Counted from the first letter of the stretch, positions 46,207-56,441 are shown. The stretch is DNA of 64,000 nucleotides from Jiella flava (GCF_017349315.1 NZ_JAFMPP010000003.1:248001-312000), one strand, 5' to 3'. The notes: generated by a model not told the origin, from the sequence alone. Translations and numbers: made by a program.

Positions 46207-49200
46207 TCAGACCTGCCCGGCGAGATCCGATAAAAGGCCGGCGGCGACTGTGAGCCGCGAGACCGACGTCTCGCCGCTGCCGGCGAGCGAGACGAGCTGA
46301 TTGCGGACCCGGTCAAGGGTGCCGTGGCGGGCCTCGGCCCAGGCGTCGACCGCTTCGCCGCTCGTCAGCACCGCCGCCGTCAGCTGGCGCCGCGCCTTGG
46401 CGATCTGGCTTTCGGCGCGCTGCAGGGCCAGCGTCTCGAAATAATCGTTGGCATCGTAGCGGAACAGGGCGCCTTCCAGCCGGCCGATCTCGAAGAGGTG
46501 GGTGACGTCGAAATAGGCCGCGACCGTTTCCTCCAGCGACTGGCCGGTTTCGCGCGAGACGGCTGCGATGTCCGGGATGAGCGCGAACAATGGCAGCCGG
46601 GCGATGTCCTTTGCGAGTTCATCCGGCACGCCTTGCCGTGCCCAGTCGGCGGCCCGTTGCTCGGCGTCGTCGCGCGCGGCCGCGGAGGCAAGGTCCGTCA
46701 GCTTGCCGCCGAGTTGGCCGAGGGCGTCGCGGCTTTCGATGACGACACTGGTCAGTCCCGACTGGAAGCTCTCATTGAGGACGTACCAGAGCGTCAGCCG
46801 ATGCAGGAACCGGCCGAGCTCGCGGTAGAGACCGTTCTGGACCGTGCCCGCGAGCGTCGTGTCGAGGGCGTCGATCCGCTCGTAGAGGGCGCGGATGTCG
46901 AAGCCGTCCTTGGCCGCGACGAAAGCCTGGACGACGGCGGAGGGCGATGCGCCGGTGGATTCCTCCATGGTGGTGACGAAGGTCGGTCCGGTGCGGTTGA
47001 CCATCTCGTTGGCCAGCACCGTCGCGATGATCTCGCGGGCCAGGCGATGGCCCTTGATGTCGCGGGAAAAATCCCGCCGCATCGGCATTGGGAAGTAATC
47101 GTGCAGCCGGTCTTCGAGATAGGGATCGTCCGGCAGATCGCCGGCGACGAGGTCGTCGAACAGCGTGATCTTGGCGTAAGCGAGAATGACTCCGATTTCC
47201 GGCCGCGTCAGACCCTGGCCGGTGCTGCGCAGATCGGCGATGGCACCGTCGGAAGGCAGCGTCTCGACGCTTCGGTCGAGATGGCCGGCGCCTTCGAGGA
47301 CGCTCATGAAGCGCGACTGAAGCGCCAGTGCCGCCACGCCCTCGCGCTGTTCGAGCGAGATCGCCAGGGTCTGTTCGTAATTGTTGGCCAGCACGAGCTC
47401 GGCCACTTCACGGGTCATCGCGGCCAAAAGGGCGTTGCGAACCTTGCGATTCAGGCGCCCGTCGCTCATCGCCGCCTTCAGCGCGATCTTGATGTTGACC
47501 TCGACGTCGGAGGTGTTGACGCCGGCGGAGTTGTCGATCGCATCGGAATTGATCCGCCCGCCTTTCCGGGCAAATTCGATCCGGCCCCGTTGGGTGACGC
47601 CGAGATTGGCGCCTTCGCCGATCACCTTGGCTCTGACCTCGGCGGCCGTCACGCGCACCGCGTCGTTCGCGCGGTCGCCGACATCGACATTGGTCTCGCT
47701 GGTGGCGCGCACATAGGTGCCGATGCCGCCGAACCAGAGCAGATCGACCGGCGCCTTGAGGATCGCGGCGATGATCTCCGACGGCGTGCCCTCGTTGCGA
47801 TCGTAGCCGATCGCCGCCATCGCTTCGTCGGACAGATGAATCAGCTTCTCCTTGCGGGAGAACACGCCGCCCCCATGAGAAATCTTGGCCGTGTCGTAGT
47901 CCTGCCAGGACGAGCGGGGGAGCTCGAAGAGGCGCTTGCGCTCTTCGAAGGAGGCCGCGGCATCGGGATCGGGATCGATGAAGATGTCGCGGTGATCGAA
48001 GGCGGCGACCAGGCGCGTCTTTTGCGACAACAGCATGCCGTTGCCGAAAACGTCGCCCGACATATCGCCGCAGCCGACTGCGGTGAACGGTTCGGACTGG
48101 ATGTCCCAGGCACCGCTTTCCTCCCGCTCGACCTCGCGGAAATGGCGCTTGACCGCCTCCCAGGCACCGCGGGCGGTGATGCCCATGGCCTTGTGATCGT
48201 AGCCGGCCGAGCCGCCTGATGCGAAGGCGTCGTCGAGCCAGAAGTCTTCCGATCGGGCAATCGCGTTGGCGGTATCGGAGAAGGTCGCGGTGCCCTTGTC
48301 GGCGGCGACGACGAAATAGGGATCGTCACCGTCATGGCGGCGAACTTTATCGGGCGGCAACACGGCCTCGCCGACGATGTTGTCGGTCACCGAAAGGAGC
48401 GAGGCGACGAAGACGACATAGGCGGCGCGCCCCGCCTTGAACCAGGCGTCGCGCTGGGCCGCGTCCGGCAGGCGCTTGGGATAAAAGCCGCCCTTGGCGC
48501 CGACCGGCACGATCACCGCGTTCTTCACCTGTTGCGCCTTGACCAGGCCGAGCACCTCGGTGCGGTAGTCCTGGGCCCGATCCGACCAGCGCAGACCGCC
48601 ACGCGCCACCTGGCCGAAGCGCAGATGGACGCCCTCGACCCGGGCGTCGAAGACGAAGATCTCGCGATAGGGGACGGGGGCCGGCAGCCCTTCGACCGAA
48701 GCGGAGTCGAGTTTAAAGGCCAGCGCCGGCGCGACCTTGCCGGGTTCGGAAGCGGCGTCGGCCGACATCCCGTCGACGGCGAAGTAATTGGTCCGCAGCG
48801 TCGCCAAAATCACGTTCAGGAAGCGCCGCAAGATGCGGTCGTCGTCGATTGAATCCACCGCGTCGAGCGCCGTGGTGATTGCGTCGTGGATCGCTGCCGC
48901 ACCGCGCGCCATAGCTCGCTTGGCCTGACGGTTTTCCGGTTCGCTCTCGCGGTTTGCCGCCTCGCCCGTGGCGTGTCCTCCCTCGGCGGGATCGAGCGAG
49001 GTTTCGAACAGGCGCCACAGGGCGGTGGTGATCGCCGGCTGCCGGACGAGAGCGTCCGACAGATAGTCCGGCGAATAGCCAAGCCCCGCCTGGCGCAGAT
49101 AGCGCGCATAGGCGCGCAGCACGTTCGCCTTGCGGAAGTTGAGGCCGGCCTCGAGGACCAGGGCGTTGAACCCGTCATTTTCGATCCGGCCATGCCAGAC

Positions 49201-51117
49201 CGCGCCGAAAGCCGCTTGCAGCGCTTCGCCGCCATCGTCGAGGCCGATCGCACCGCCACGCCGGCGCACCAGATCCATATCGTGCAGATGGACGCTCTCG
49301 CCGCTCGGCAGCGCGATCCGGAAGGTGCGCTCGGAGACGACGCCGAAGCCCATGTTCTCCAGGATCGGCACCCGGGTCGACAGCGCGACGGCTTTGCCGA
49401 GGTGATAGATCTTCAGCCGCACGATCTCGTCGGTGTCGCCGTCGCGGCGATAAAAGTCGGTGACGAGCGGCTCGTCGTCGGAGAGCTTCTGGACCACCGC
49501 GACGTCGTGCACCGCTTCGGCCGGCGAAATGCTGTCGCGGTAGCTGCCCGGCAGGCCGCTGGCAAAACGCTGATGATGGGCCGGCGCGCCGGCATGGCCG
49601 AGGGCGGCGATGAACTCGTCTTCCCAGTTCTTCGCCATTTCGGCGATGCGCGCTTCCAATCGCTCGACGTCGACCTCGGGCGTCGGATCGCCGGCTCGGC
49701 CGATGATGATGTGAACACGGGCGAGCAGGCCTTCCGGGAAGGCCGGATAATAGGCCGAGACGTGGCCGTCATAAGCGTCGGCGAGCAGATGGCCGATCCG
49801 TTCGCGCAGGCGCGAATCGTAGCGATCGCGCGGCACATAGACGATGATCGAGGCGAAGCGGTCGAACTTGTCGACCCGTGGCAGCACCCGCACGCGCGGC
49901 CGCTCGCCAAGTTCGACGACGATCGCCGCATAGCGCTCGAGCCGCTCCACATCGATCTGGAAGACCTCGTCGCGGGGATAGGATTCCAGCGCATTGAGCA
50001 GCGCCTTGCCGGAATGGGATTGCGGGTGAAAGCCGGAATGGGCGATCACCGTCTGCGCCTTCAGCCGCACATAGGGGATGGTCAGGATCGAGCGGGTATA
50101 GGCGGTGGAGGTGAAAAGGCCGATGATCCGCAATTCGCCGGTCAGTTGGCCTTCGGTGTCGTAGAGCTTGACGCCGATGTAATCCATATAGGCCCGGCGA
50201 TGGACCCGTGAGCGGGCATTCGCCTTGGTGACGATCAAGGGGCTCGCGGCTTTCAGAAAGGCTCGGATCTCCGGTGTCGTGATCATTGGGCGGCCGGGGC
50301 GGCCGAGAATGCGCACATCGGGATCGGAAAGAATGCCGAGAGCGTCGCTCTGGCGCCGCTGCAAGACCTCGCCGCCGCTCTCGCCATTATAGTCGTATTC
50401 GCAGGTGCCGAGGAAGATGAAGTTGTCGTCGCGCAGCCATTCCAAAAGCCGCGCGGCCTCGCTGACCCGGTTCTTCTGTTCGTCATCGGTGAGGGTTTGC
50501 CCCCGTCGGTCGAGATCGTCGACCGCTTGGCTCACCCTTTCGCGCATCGCCTGAAAATCGCGGTTGGCGTGCCCGACCTGGGCGAGGATCGTTTCCAGCG
50601 CTTTGGAGAGATCGGACCCCGGCTCAGCGCCGGTCATCGGATCGACCGCGAATTGGATGAGGCTGGTGCGCGTGGTGCCGGCCGGCGTCTCCTCGCCCGG
50701 GCGCGAGGCGGAGAAGTCGACGATCGTCCCGCTCTCGTCGCGTGTCACGTCGAGGATCGGGTGGGAGATGTAGTGGATTTCGTTCGCGCGGTCGGCGATC
50801 TCGGCGGTCAGCGAACCGAACAGAAAGGCCATGTCGTCGCTGACGATGGTGACGAGATCCTGCAATTCGCCGCGATGGCGAAACTCGTCCGGACGGTCGA
50901 TCCAGACCAGCGCTTTGCCGCGCCGGTGTGTCGCCAGCGCTTCGGCGCCGGTCCTCGCCGCCGCGGCGAGCGCCACTGTTTCGAAGGTCGCAAGATCCTC
51001 TCCGGGGGGGCGGGCGAAAAGCAGGGGGGCGAGTTTCGCGCCGGCGCTGCATTCGCCAAGCGCCGCGGTGACGGCTTCTACGACTTTGGCTTTTTGCCCA
51101 TTCACGTCTTCGATCAT
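46207..51117 (-). CDS. gdhB: NAD-specific glutamate dehydrogenase (large type)
   Basis: A 1636-residue enzyme of the L_180 class that deaminates glutamate to 2-oxoglutarate with NAD+. A long regulatory N-terminal part (about 1-720) precedes the catalytic core, where GLRWSDRAQDYRTEVLGL and PVGAKGGFYPKR mark the substrate-binding region, followed by the NAD domain and a helical C-terminal part. Length matches the family. GAGGAGGGA lies just upstream of the ATG at 51117, so the longer frame from 51159 is rejected. It is monocistronic. Confidence 0.95.
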   Translation of the reverse strand: MIEDVNGQKAKVVEAVTAALGECSAGAKLAPLLFARPPGEDLATFETVALAAAARTGAEALATHRRGKALVWIDRPDEFRHRGELQDLVTIVSDDMAFLFGSLTAEIADRANEIHYISHPILDVTRDESGTIVDFSASRPGEETPAGTTRTSLIQFAVDPMTGAEPGSDLSKALETILAQVGHANRDFQAMRERVSQAVDDLDRRGQTLTDDEQKNRVSEAARLLEWLRDDNFIFLGTCEYDYNGESGGEVLQRRQSDALGILSDPDVRILGRPGRPMITTPEIRAFLKAASPLIVTKANARSRVHRRAYMDYIGVKLYDTEGQLTGELRIIGLFTSTAYTRSILTIPYVRLKAQTVIAHSGFHPQSHSGKALLNALESYPRDEVFQIDVERLERYAAIVVELGERPRVRVLPRVDKFDRFASIIVYVPRDRYDSRLRERIGHLLADAYDGHVSAYYPAFPEGLLARVHIIIGRAGDPTPEVDVERLEARIAEMAKNWEDEFIAALGHAGAPAHHQRFASGLPGSYRDSISPAEAVHDVAVVQKLSDDEPLVTDFYRRDGDTDEIVRLKIYHLGKAVALSTRVPILENMGFGVVSERTFRIALPSGESVHLHDMDLVRRRGGAIGLDDGGEALQAAFGAVWHGRIENDGFNALVLEAGLNFRKANVLRAYARYLRQAGLGYSPDYLSDALVRQPAITTALWRLFETSLDPAEGGHATGEAANRESEPENRQAKRAMARGAAAIHDAITTALDAVDSIDDDRILRRFLNVILATLRTNYFAVDGMSADAASEPGKVAPALAFKLDSASVEGLPAPVPYREIFVFDARVEGVHLRFGQVARGGLRWSDRAQDYRTEVLGLVKAQQVKNAVIVPVGAKGGFYPKRLPDAAQRDAWFKAGRAAYVVFVASLLSVTDNIVGEAVLPPDKVRRHDGDDPYFVVAADKGTATFSDTANAIARSEDFWLDDAFASGGSAGYDHKAMGITARGAWEAVKRHFREVEREESGAWDIQSEPFTAVGCGDMSGDVFGNGMLLSQKTRLVAAFDHRDIFIDPDPDAAASFEERKRLFELPRSSWQDYDTAKISHGGGVFSRKEKLIHLSDEAMAAIGYDRNEGTPSEIIAAILKAPVDLLWFGGIGTYVRATSETNVDVGDRANDAVRVTAAEVRAKVIGEGANLGVTQRGRIEFARKGGRINSDAIDNSAGVNTSDVEVNIKIALKAAMSDGRLNRKVRNALLAAMTREVAELVLANNYEQTLAISLEQREGVAALALQSRFMSVLEGAGHLDRSVETLPSDGAIADLRSTGQGLTRPEIGVILAYAKITLFDDLVAGDLPDDPYLEDRLHDYFPMPMRRDFSRDIKGHRLAREIIATVLANEMVNRTGPTFVTTMEESTGASPSAVVQAFVAAKDGFDIRALYERIDALDTTLAGTVQNGLYRELGRFLHRLTLWYVLNESFQSGLTSVVIESRDALGQLGGKLTDLASAAARDDAEQRAADWARQGVPDELAKDIARLPLFALIPDIAAVSRETGQSLEETVAAYFDVTHLFEIGRLEGALFRYDANDYFETLALQRAESQIAKARRQLTAAVLTSGEAVDAWAEARHGTLDRVRNQLVSLAGSGETSVSRLTVAAGLLSDLAGQV

Positions 51118-51211
51118 CGCGGTCCCTCCTCGCACGCCCCAGCTTATGGCATCAATCATAGTGGAGAGGGCCGGAACTGCGAGGCGTTCGGCTGGTCACG
51201 GGAGGTTGCAA

Positions 51212-51343
51212 ATGACTCGCGATCGCGACGAATCGGTGACGGCACTTGATCTCGGCCTTGTCGACCCACGGTGGGAACGCACCACGGCTGATTTCGACAC
51301 GGGCGTGGCTTGGCGAGGGGCGGGCGGATTGAAGCGCCGCTGA
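51212..51343 (+). CDS. possible small protein (43 residues)
   Basis: An ATG at 51212 with GGGAGG 6 bases upstream opens a frame of 43 codons ending at TGA 51341-51343. The product is charged (MTRDRDESVTALDLGL at the start, GGLKRR at the end) with no recognised domain. It is divergent from gdh and convergent on lemA. Only the ribosome site and codon pattern support it. Confidence 0.35.
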   Translation: MTRDRDESVTALDLGLVDPRWERTTADFDTGVAWRGAGGLKRR

Positions 51344-51395
51344 GGCGCGGCATTCGTCGGGGGAACGCTCATGGCGTAAGGGCGGGCGGCAGCGA

Positions 51396-52058
51396 TCATT
51401 GGCCGACGTCCACCCTCGGCGGCTCCTTTGCGCCCGGGGTTGCGGTGAAGGACTGCATCGGCTTGGCGTTCGGATAAAAAACGTCAGCGTACCAGCGGCC
51501 GGGGATGCGCTCCAACTCGGTATTGTAATCGCGGACTGCATCAATGTAGTCGCTCCTGGCCACGGAGATGCGATTTTCGCTGCCTTCCAGCTCGCTTTCA
51601 AGGCTGAGAAAATGATGGCTCGACTTTAACACCGGATAGGCCTCGACGGTGGCGAGCAGCCGCGACAGCGAGCCTGAAAGCTGATCTTGCGCCGCCTGAA
51701 ACTTTTGAACCGCGACCTGATCGGTCAACTGGTCGGCGCTGATTTTGAGCTGCGTCGCCTTCGCCCGTGCCTCGACCACCGCCGTGAGGACGTCCGTTTC
51801 CTGGCTGGCGTAGCCTTTGACGGTCTCTACGAGGTCGGGAATCAGATCATTGCGGCGCTGATATTGATTTTCAATTTGGGTCCAGGCCGCTTTGGCGTCC
51901 TTTTCCTTCATCGGAATGGCATTGGAGCCGGCGATGACGAGAATGGCGCTGGCAAGGAGCACGAGAATGGCACTTGCAATCAGTCCGAACGGCAACGAGC
52001 GGCGATGGTGAGACTCAGACATGGACATTTCTTTCGGCGGCTCAATTTCGATTGGCAT
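51396..52058 (-). CDS. LemA family protein
   Basis: A 220-residue protein with one N-terminal membrane span (FGLIASAILVLLASAILVIAG) and a LemA domain: AWTQIENQYQRRNDLIPDLV, VVEARAKAT and RWYADVFYPNAKPMQSF at the end, where LemA usually has a phenylalanine-rich close. The helical domain should face the periplasm. Function is unknown. ATGs at 52058, 52028 and 52022 are all possible starts; the longest is given. Confidence 0.85.
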   Translation of the reverse strand: MPIEIEPPKEMSMSESHHRRSLPFGLIASAILVLLASAILVIAGSNAIPMKEKDAKAAWTQIENQYQRRNDLIPDLVETVKGYASQETDVLTAVVEARAKATQLKISADQLTDQVAVQKFQAAQDQLSGSLSRLLATVEAYPVLKSSHHFLSLESELEGSENRISVARSDYIDAVRDYNTELERIPGRWYADVFYPNAKPMQSFTATPGAKEPPRVDVGQ

Positions 52059-52142
52059 GTCGACCTATGCTTCGATTGTTCGAAGGCCAGATGACGGGTG
52101 CAGCTGTTGCCCTTCGCGTTCATTTCGGACAGAACGAATCGC

Positions 52143-52400
52143 ATGAGCAGTCAACCGCCCGAAGACGAACGGCAGCGTGAGGCGAGGGCTATCCTCGAAC
52201 GTATCCGGCGTGAAACGGAGCCGCAGATCGGTGCGCACACCGAGGCGATCGTGACGCGGACCCGCGACCACTTCATGGGCCGAGACGCCGACGCGGAGGA
52301 TCGATTCGAGGTGATCGGCACCCGCATCGGCCGAATCGCCAGCGTGCTTGCCTTCGTCATTCTCGCCGTGCTTCTTGCCAGCCAACTCCTCTCGGGCTGA
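52143..52400 (+). CDS. small tail-anchored membrane protein, hypothetical
   Basis: An 85-residue protein: a polar, strongly charged N-terminal part (ERQREARAILERIRRETEP, likely helical) and one C-terminal membrane span (IASVLAFVILAVLLASQLL). No family recognised. It ends 6 bases before pdxY and is likely co-transcribed with it. Confidence 0.65.
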   Translation: MSSQPPEDERQREARAILERIRRETEPQIGAHTEAIVTRTRDHFMGRDADAEDRFEVIGTRIGRIASVLAFVILAVLLASQLLSG

Positions 52401-52406
52401 ACCAGC

Positions 52407-53297
52407 ATGATCGACCAGACCTCGCGGACCGGCGACCGACCAGCGGTGATTGCGATTTCCAGCCATGTCGTGCGGGGCTCCGTGGGCAATCGCGCGGCGG
52501 CCTTTGCACTTGAGTCCCTCGGCTTTCCGGTATGGTCGGTGCCGACCGTGACATTGCCTTGGCATCCCGGGCATGGCGCGGCGACGCGCATCGTGCCGCC
52601 GCCGGAATGCTTCGACGCGATGATGGCGGATTTGGCCGGGGCGCGCTGGCTCGGCGAGGTCGGCGCGGTGCTGACCGGCTATTTCGGCGCCGCCGGTCAG
52701 GTCGAGGCGGCGGCGCGGCTGATCGAGGCGGTTCGGGCGGAGAATCCCAGCGCTCTCATCTTATGCGATCCGGCAACCGGCGACAGCGGCCGCCTCTATC
52801 AACCGGCGGCGATTCTCGATGCCATCCGCGATCGGCTGATACCACTCGCCGACATCGCGACGCCCAATCGCTTCGAGCTGGAATTTTTGAGCGGTCTCGA
52901 GCTGTCGAGCAACGACGACCTGATCGAAGCGGCGATCGCGCTCGGGCCGCATATGGTGGTGGTGACCTCGGCCTTTCCGATGCTGAAGGGCGGCACCGGC
53001 AACCTGCTTGTCGACGATCGCCAGACGATTCTCGCCGAGCATCGGTTGATTGAAGACGCTCCGAAGGGCGTCGGCGATCTGACCGCCGCGGTGTTCCTGG
53101 CGCGGCTGTTGTCCGGCGTGTCGCAGGAAAAGGCGCTGCAGTCGACGACGGCGACGGTGTTCGAGCTGTTGGCCCGCACCACCAAACGCGGTGCCGACGA
53201 ACTGACGCTCGAAACCGATCTCGACAGCCTGAAGCATCCGATGGCGATGGTGCAAATGCGCCGGCTCGGGCGGTCCTTGCCCAAACGCCCGGCCTGA
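52407..53297 (+). CDS. pdxY: pyridoxal kinase
   Basis: A 296-residue ribokinase-fold enzyme that phosphorylates pyridoxal in the B6 salvage route. It has AISSHVVRGSVGNRAA near the N-terminus, CDPATGDSGRLYQP near 115-128, TPNRFELEFLSG and the anion-hole motif GVGDLTAA with catalytic Asp near residue 220. These are features of PdxY/PdxK rather than HMP kinase ThiD. Confidence 0.92.
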   Translation: MIDQTSRTGDRPAVIAISSHVVRGSVGNRAAAFALESLGFPVWSVPTVTLPWHPGHGAATRIVPPPECFDAMMADLAGARWLGEVGAVLTGYFGAAGQVEAAARLIEAVRAENPSALILCDPATGDSGRLYQPAAILDAIRDRLIPLADIATPNRFELEFLSGLELSSNDDLIEAAIALGPHMVVVTSAFPMLKGGTGNLLVDDRQTILAEHRLIEDAPKGVGDLTAAVFLARLLSGVSQEKALQSTTATVFELLARTTKRGADELTLETDLDSLKHPMAMVQMRRLGRSLPKRPA

Positions 53298-53305
53298 GCG
53301 CCCTA

Positions 53306-53367
53306 CAGCATCGTCCCGAAAAGCGGAATCGATTTTCGGCAAAGCACGATGCGTCGATTCAAAGGGT
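53306..53367 (+). repeat. interspersed intergenic repeat (type 2), copy 1
   Basis: A 62-bp element directly after pdxY, containing CGGAATCGATTTTCGGCAAA and GATGCGTCGATTCAAAGGGT. It matches 58 of 62 bases of the inverted copy at 63428-63489. Confidence 0.85.
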
Positions 53368-53389
53368 TCTAACTCATGGAAGCGACGCG

Positions 53390-54472
53390 TCAGCGTTCGG
53401 CCGAGGATGAGTCCTGCTTTGCGGACGGCGCCGGATCGGTTTTGCGATCGCGGATGAACAAGGGCAGGATGGCCAGGAGGAGCAGCAGGCGGAAGATGTG
53501 GTGGGTGGCGACATAGGCCGGGTCGTAGCCGAGCGACAGGGCCATCGCGCTCATTCCCTCGACGCCGCCTGGCGCGAACGACACCCAGACCTGGCCGAAG
53601 GGAAGGTCGAGGCCGCGGGCGACGGCATAGCTGACGAGGCCCGACAGCACGACCGCGACGGTGGTGACGGCGAGGCCGGCAACGAACAGCGCCCGCATCT
53701 GCGCGCCGGTGATGGCGGAAAAACGCGCGCCGATCACCGCGCCGGCAAGCGAAAATCCGATGAAGGTCAGGGCCGTCGAAGGGCGCCCTTCCAGCCATCC
53801 GACGCCATGTCCGAGACCGCTGAGGATGACGCCGGCAAGCAGGAAGGCCGCCGGGATCCGCAGCTTGTCCATCAGCAGGCCGGCGATCGTGGCGATTGCG
53901 ATCAGGACGAGGCTTTGCGGCAGATCGAGGGTGTGTCGAGCAATGCCGGCAAGCCCACCATTGGGGCTGCCTTCAACCAGCGCGACCAGCGGCGGCAAGG
54001 CGATGGTGATGATCAGCAGCCTGAGGCTCTGGATCACCATGACGAAGGGCGTATCGATGGTCCTTCCCGGCCGATCGGCCGCGAGCGACAGGCTGTAGGA
54101 CAGCGCGCCCGGCGAGGTCGCGAGCACCGCCGTCCCTCTGGTCGTGCCGAAGAATCGCCGCAGCACCGAGGACGAGACGAGCATCACCGCGAGCATCGTC
54201 GCCGTCAGAGCCAGAAGGCTGGCCGGAAAGCGCAGCACGTCCGAGAGGAAATGCGTGGTGACGCCGGCGCCGAGCGTCACTCCGATCGTGGTGAAGCCGA
54301 GATTGCGCAGCAGAGGCGGCACTTTCGGGCCGAGCCCCAGCGCGGCGAGCGCCGTGACCGCGACGGTCGAGCCGACGAGCGGCCCTGCCGGCACGCCGAT
54401 CGCCTGAAACGCCGCCGCGCCGATCAGAGCACTGGAAAGGGCCAGAAGAACCGGCCGTAGGCCTTGGTTCAT
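53390..54472 (-). CDS. AbrB family membrane protein
   Basis: A 360-residue membrane protein with about ten hydrophobic segments in two repeats typical of AbrB/ammonia-monooxygenase-like permeases (family PF05145): GVPAGPLVGSTVAVTAL near the start and SFAPGGVEGMSAMALSLG near residue 310. The family is often linked with tricarboxylate transporters; its function is not settled. It begins 23 bases after tctA and closes the tct operon. Confidence 0.85.
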   Translation of the reverse strand: MNQGLRPVLLALSSALIGAAAFQAIGVPAGPLVGSTVAVTALAALGLGPKVPPLLRNLGFTTIGVTLGAGVTTHFLSDVLRFPASLLALTATMLAVMLVSSSVLRRFFGTTRGTAVLATSPGALSYSLSLAADRPGRTIDTPFVMVIQSLRLLIITIALPPLVALVEGSPNGGLAGIARHTLDLPQSLVLIAIATIAGLLMDKLRIPAAFLLAGVILSGLGHGVGWLEGRPSTALTFIGFSLAGAVIGARFSAITGAQMRALFVAGLAVTTVAVVLSGLVSYAVARGLDLPFGQVWVSFAPGGVEGMSAMALSLGYDPAYVATHHIFRLLLLLAILPLFIRDRKTDPAPSAKQDSSSAER

Positions 54473-54495
54473 GCAGGCGCCTTCGGCGATTCCGT

Positions 54496-55992
54496 TTACG
54501 CCTGGCGCCGCCGCCGGCGGCCGACGATGATCGGCACGACGACGACGAGGAGGGCCAAGATGTACAGAGCGATGCTGTTGGTCGAATTGACGAGGATCGT
54601 CCAGTCGCCGGCCGAAATCGACAGAGCGCGGCGCAGATTGTCCTCGAACAGCCCGCCGAGCACGAAGCCGAGGATCACCGGCGCGAGCGAGAACTGCAGC
54701 TTGCGCAGGAACCAGCCGAAGACGCCGAGCGCCGTGATCATGTAGAGATCGTGCGGGTTGGAGACCACCGAATAGACGCCGATGAAGGCGAGGACGGCGA
54801 TCAGCGGCGTCAGGAACTGCTGCGGGATCGTCAGCATCCGCGCAAAAAGGCCCACCAACGGCAGGTTGATGACCAGCAGCGCGACATTGCCGATATACAT
54901 CGAGGCGATCAGGCCCCAGGCGATTTCCGGACGCTGCGAGAACATCAGCGGGCCGGGCGTGACGTTGAAGAGCAGCAGGGCGCCGAGCAGGATCGCCGTG
55001 GTGCCCGAGCCCGGGATGCCAAGTGTCAGCATCGGCACCATGGCGCCGCCGGCCGAGGCGTTGTTCGCCGCCTCCGGCGCCGCCAGCCCGCGCATGTCGC
55101 CATGGCCGAACTTGGAGGAATCGCGGGCCGCGCGCTTTTCGGTGCCATAGGCGACGGCCGAGGCGACCGAGGCGCCGGTGCCCGGCAAAATGCCGATGAA
55201 GAAGCCAATGATCGAGCCGCGCAGGATCGTCCATTTGACGAAGGCGAGATCCTTCCAGGTGACGAAGGTCTTGTCGATCTTCAGCGTCTTCAACGTGCCG
55301 GCGGCCTGCTGTTCGACGAGATGGATCAACTCGGCCATGCCAAACAGGCCGATGACGACGACCAGGAAGTCGATGCCGGCGAGGATGTCAGGAATTCCGA
55401 AGGTGAAGCGGGCGACGCCGGTGTTGGCGTCGATGCCGACCGAGGCGAGCATCAGCCCGATCACCGCGCCGAGCAGCGTCTTCACCGGGTTCGCGCCGAC
55501 CAGCGATGCCAGCGAGGCGAAGGCGAAGACCATCAGCGCGACATAGTCGGACGGTGAGAAGGAGATCGCGTAGGAGGCGAGCGCCGGGCCGAAGAAGCTC
55601 ATCAAAATGACGGAGAAGGTCCCGCCGATGAAGGAGGCGACGGCCGACAGCGACAGCGCTTTGCCGGCTTCGCCGTTCTTAGCCATCGGGTTGCCGTCGA
55701 GGGTGGTCATCACCGCGCCGGCGTCGCCGGGAACGTTGAGCAGGATCGACGAAATCCGGCCGCCATATTCGGCGCCGTAATAGATCCCGGCGAGGAGAAT
55801 GATCGCCGATTCCGGTTTGAAGCCGAGGCCATAGGCGATCGGCAGCAGGATCGCGACGCCATTGATCGGGCCGATGCCCGGCAGCGCGCCGATCAGCGTG
55901 CCGGCAAAGCAGCCGGCGAGGACGAGAAACAGGTTGAACGGGTCGAGGGCAACGGCAAAGCCCGAGGCCAATCCGGAAAAGACGGCATCCAT
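54496..55992 (-). CDS. tctA: tripartite tricarboxylate transporter large permease TctA
   Basis: A 498-residue protein with about 12 membrane segments. TctA landmarks are GALPGIGPINGVAILLP near 38-54, SSILLNVPGDAGAVMT near 82 and the second glycine-rich loop FIGILPGTGASVASAVAYG near 265. It imports citrate or another carboxylate with TctB and periplasmic TctC, driven by ion gradients. Confidence 0.95.
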   Translation of the reverse strand: MDAVFSGLASGFAVALDPFNLFLVLAGCFAGTLIGALPGIGPINGVAILLPIAYGLGFKPESAIILLAGIYYGAEYGGRISSILLNVPGDAGAVMTTLDGNPMAKNGEAGKALSLSAVASFIGGTFSVILMSFFGPALASYAISFSPSDYVALMVFAFASLASLVGANPVKTLLGAVIGLMLASVGIDANTGVARFTFGIPDILAGIDFLVVVIGLFGMAELIHLVEQQAAGTLKTLKIDKTFVTWKDLAFVKWTILRGSIIGFFIGILPGTGASVASAVAYGTEKRAARDSSKFGHGDMRGLAAPEAANNASAGGAMVPMLTLGIPGSGTTAILLGALLLFNVTPGPLMFSQRPEIAWGLIASMYIGNVALLVINLPLVGLFARMLTIPQQFLTPLIAVLAFIGVYSVVSNPHDLYMITALGVFGWFLRKLQFSLAPVILGFVLGGLFEDNLRRALSISAGDWTILVNSTNSIALYILALLVVVVPIIVGRRRRRQA

Positions 55993-56000
55993 GATCTACG

Positions 56001-56441
56001 TCACCTCAAAAACGTGAGAACGCCCGCAGGCAGGTTGAGGTCGAGCAGTTCGGTGCAGACGAAATAGCCGACGACCCCGATGCCGAGACTGAAGGCCAGC
56101 GCCGGCAGGAGCTTTGCGCCGAGCATCATCGATAGCGCCATGCAGAAGGCGACGGTGGCGATGATGAAGCCCAGCGGCTGGAACAGATAGCCGTAGCCGA
56201 GCAGCATCGCGACGAGGGCGGCAAGGCGCCCCCAGGTTCGCAGCGGCAGGCCGAAGGACGCAACGTCAGGCTTGGCGAGGACGTAGAGAACGCACGGGAT
56301 CCCCACGACGCCGAGCAGGCGCGGCCAGCTTTCAGGGCCCAGCGGATCATATTGGAAAGGGGCGTGGATCACCGTGAAGGCGATGACGGTATAGCCGATC
56401 ACCACCAGGAGAAGCACGCCGGCAAAAAGCCGGTCGGCCAT
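56001..56441 (-). CDS. tctB: tripartite tricarboxylate transporter small subunit TctB
   Basis: A 146-residue protein with four membrane segments: MADRLFAGVLLLVVIGYTVI, the central FQYDPLGPESWPRLLG (the family's P-G-x-x-x-P-R-L-L signature) and a last helix ending GVVGYFVCTELLDLNLP. GGAG lies 7 bases upstream of the ATG at 56441; the frame left of it is open but not protein-like. It ends 8 bases before tctA. Confidence 0.9.
   Translation of the reverse strand: MADRLFAGVLLLVVIGYTVIAFTVIHAPFQYDPLGPESWPRLLGVVGIPCVLYVLAKPDVASFGLPLRTWGRLAALVAMLLGYGYLFQPLGFIIATVAFCMALSMMLGAKLLPALAFSLGIGVVGYFVCTELLDLNLPAGVLTFLR

Noticed and set aside
46324..48219. 631-codon plus-strand frame opposite the NAD-GDH gene
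   Set aside because: Shadow of the GDH gene; no recognisable motif and no ribosome site.
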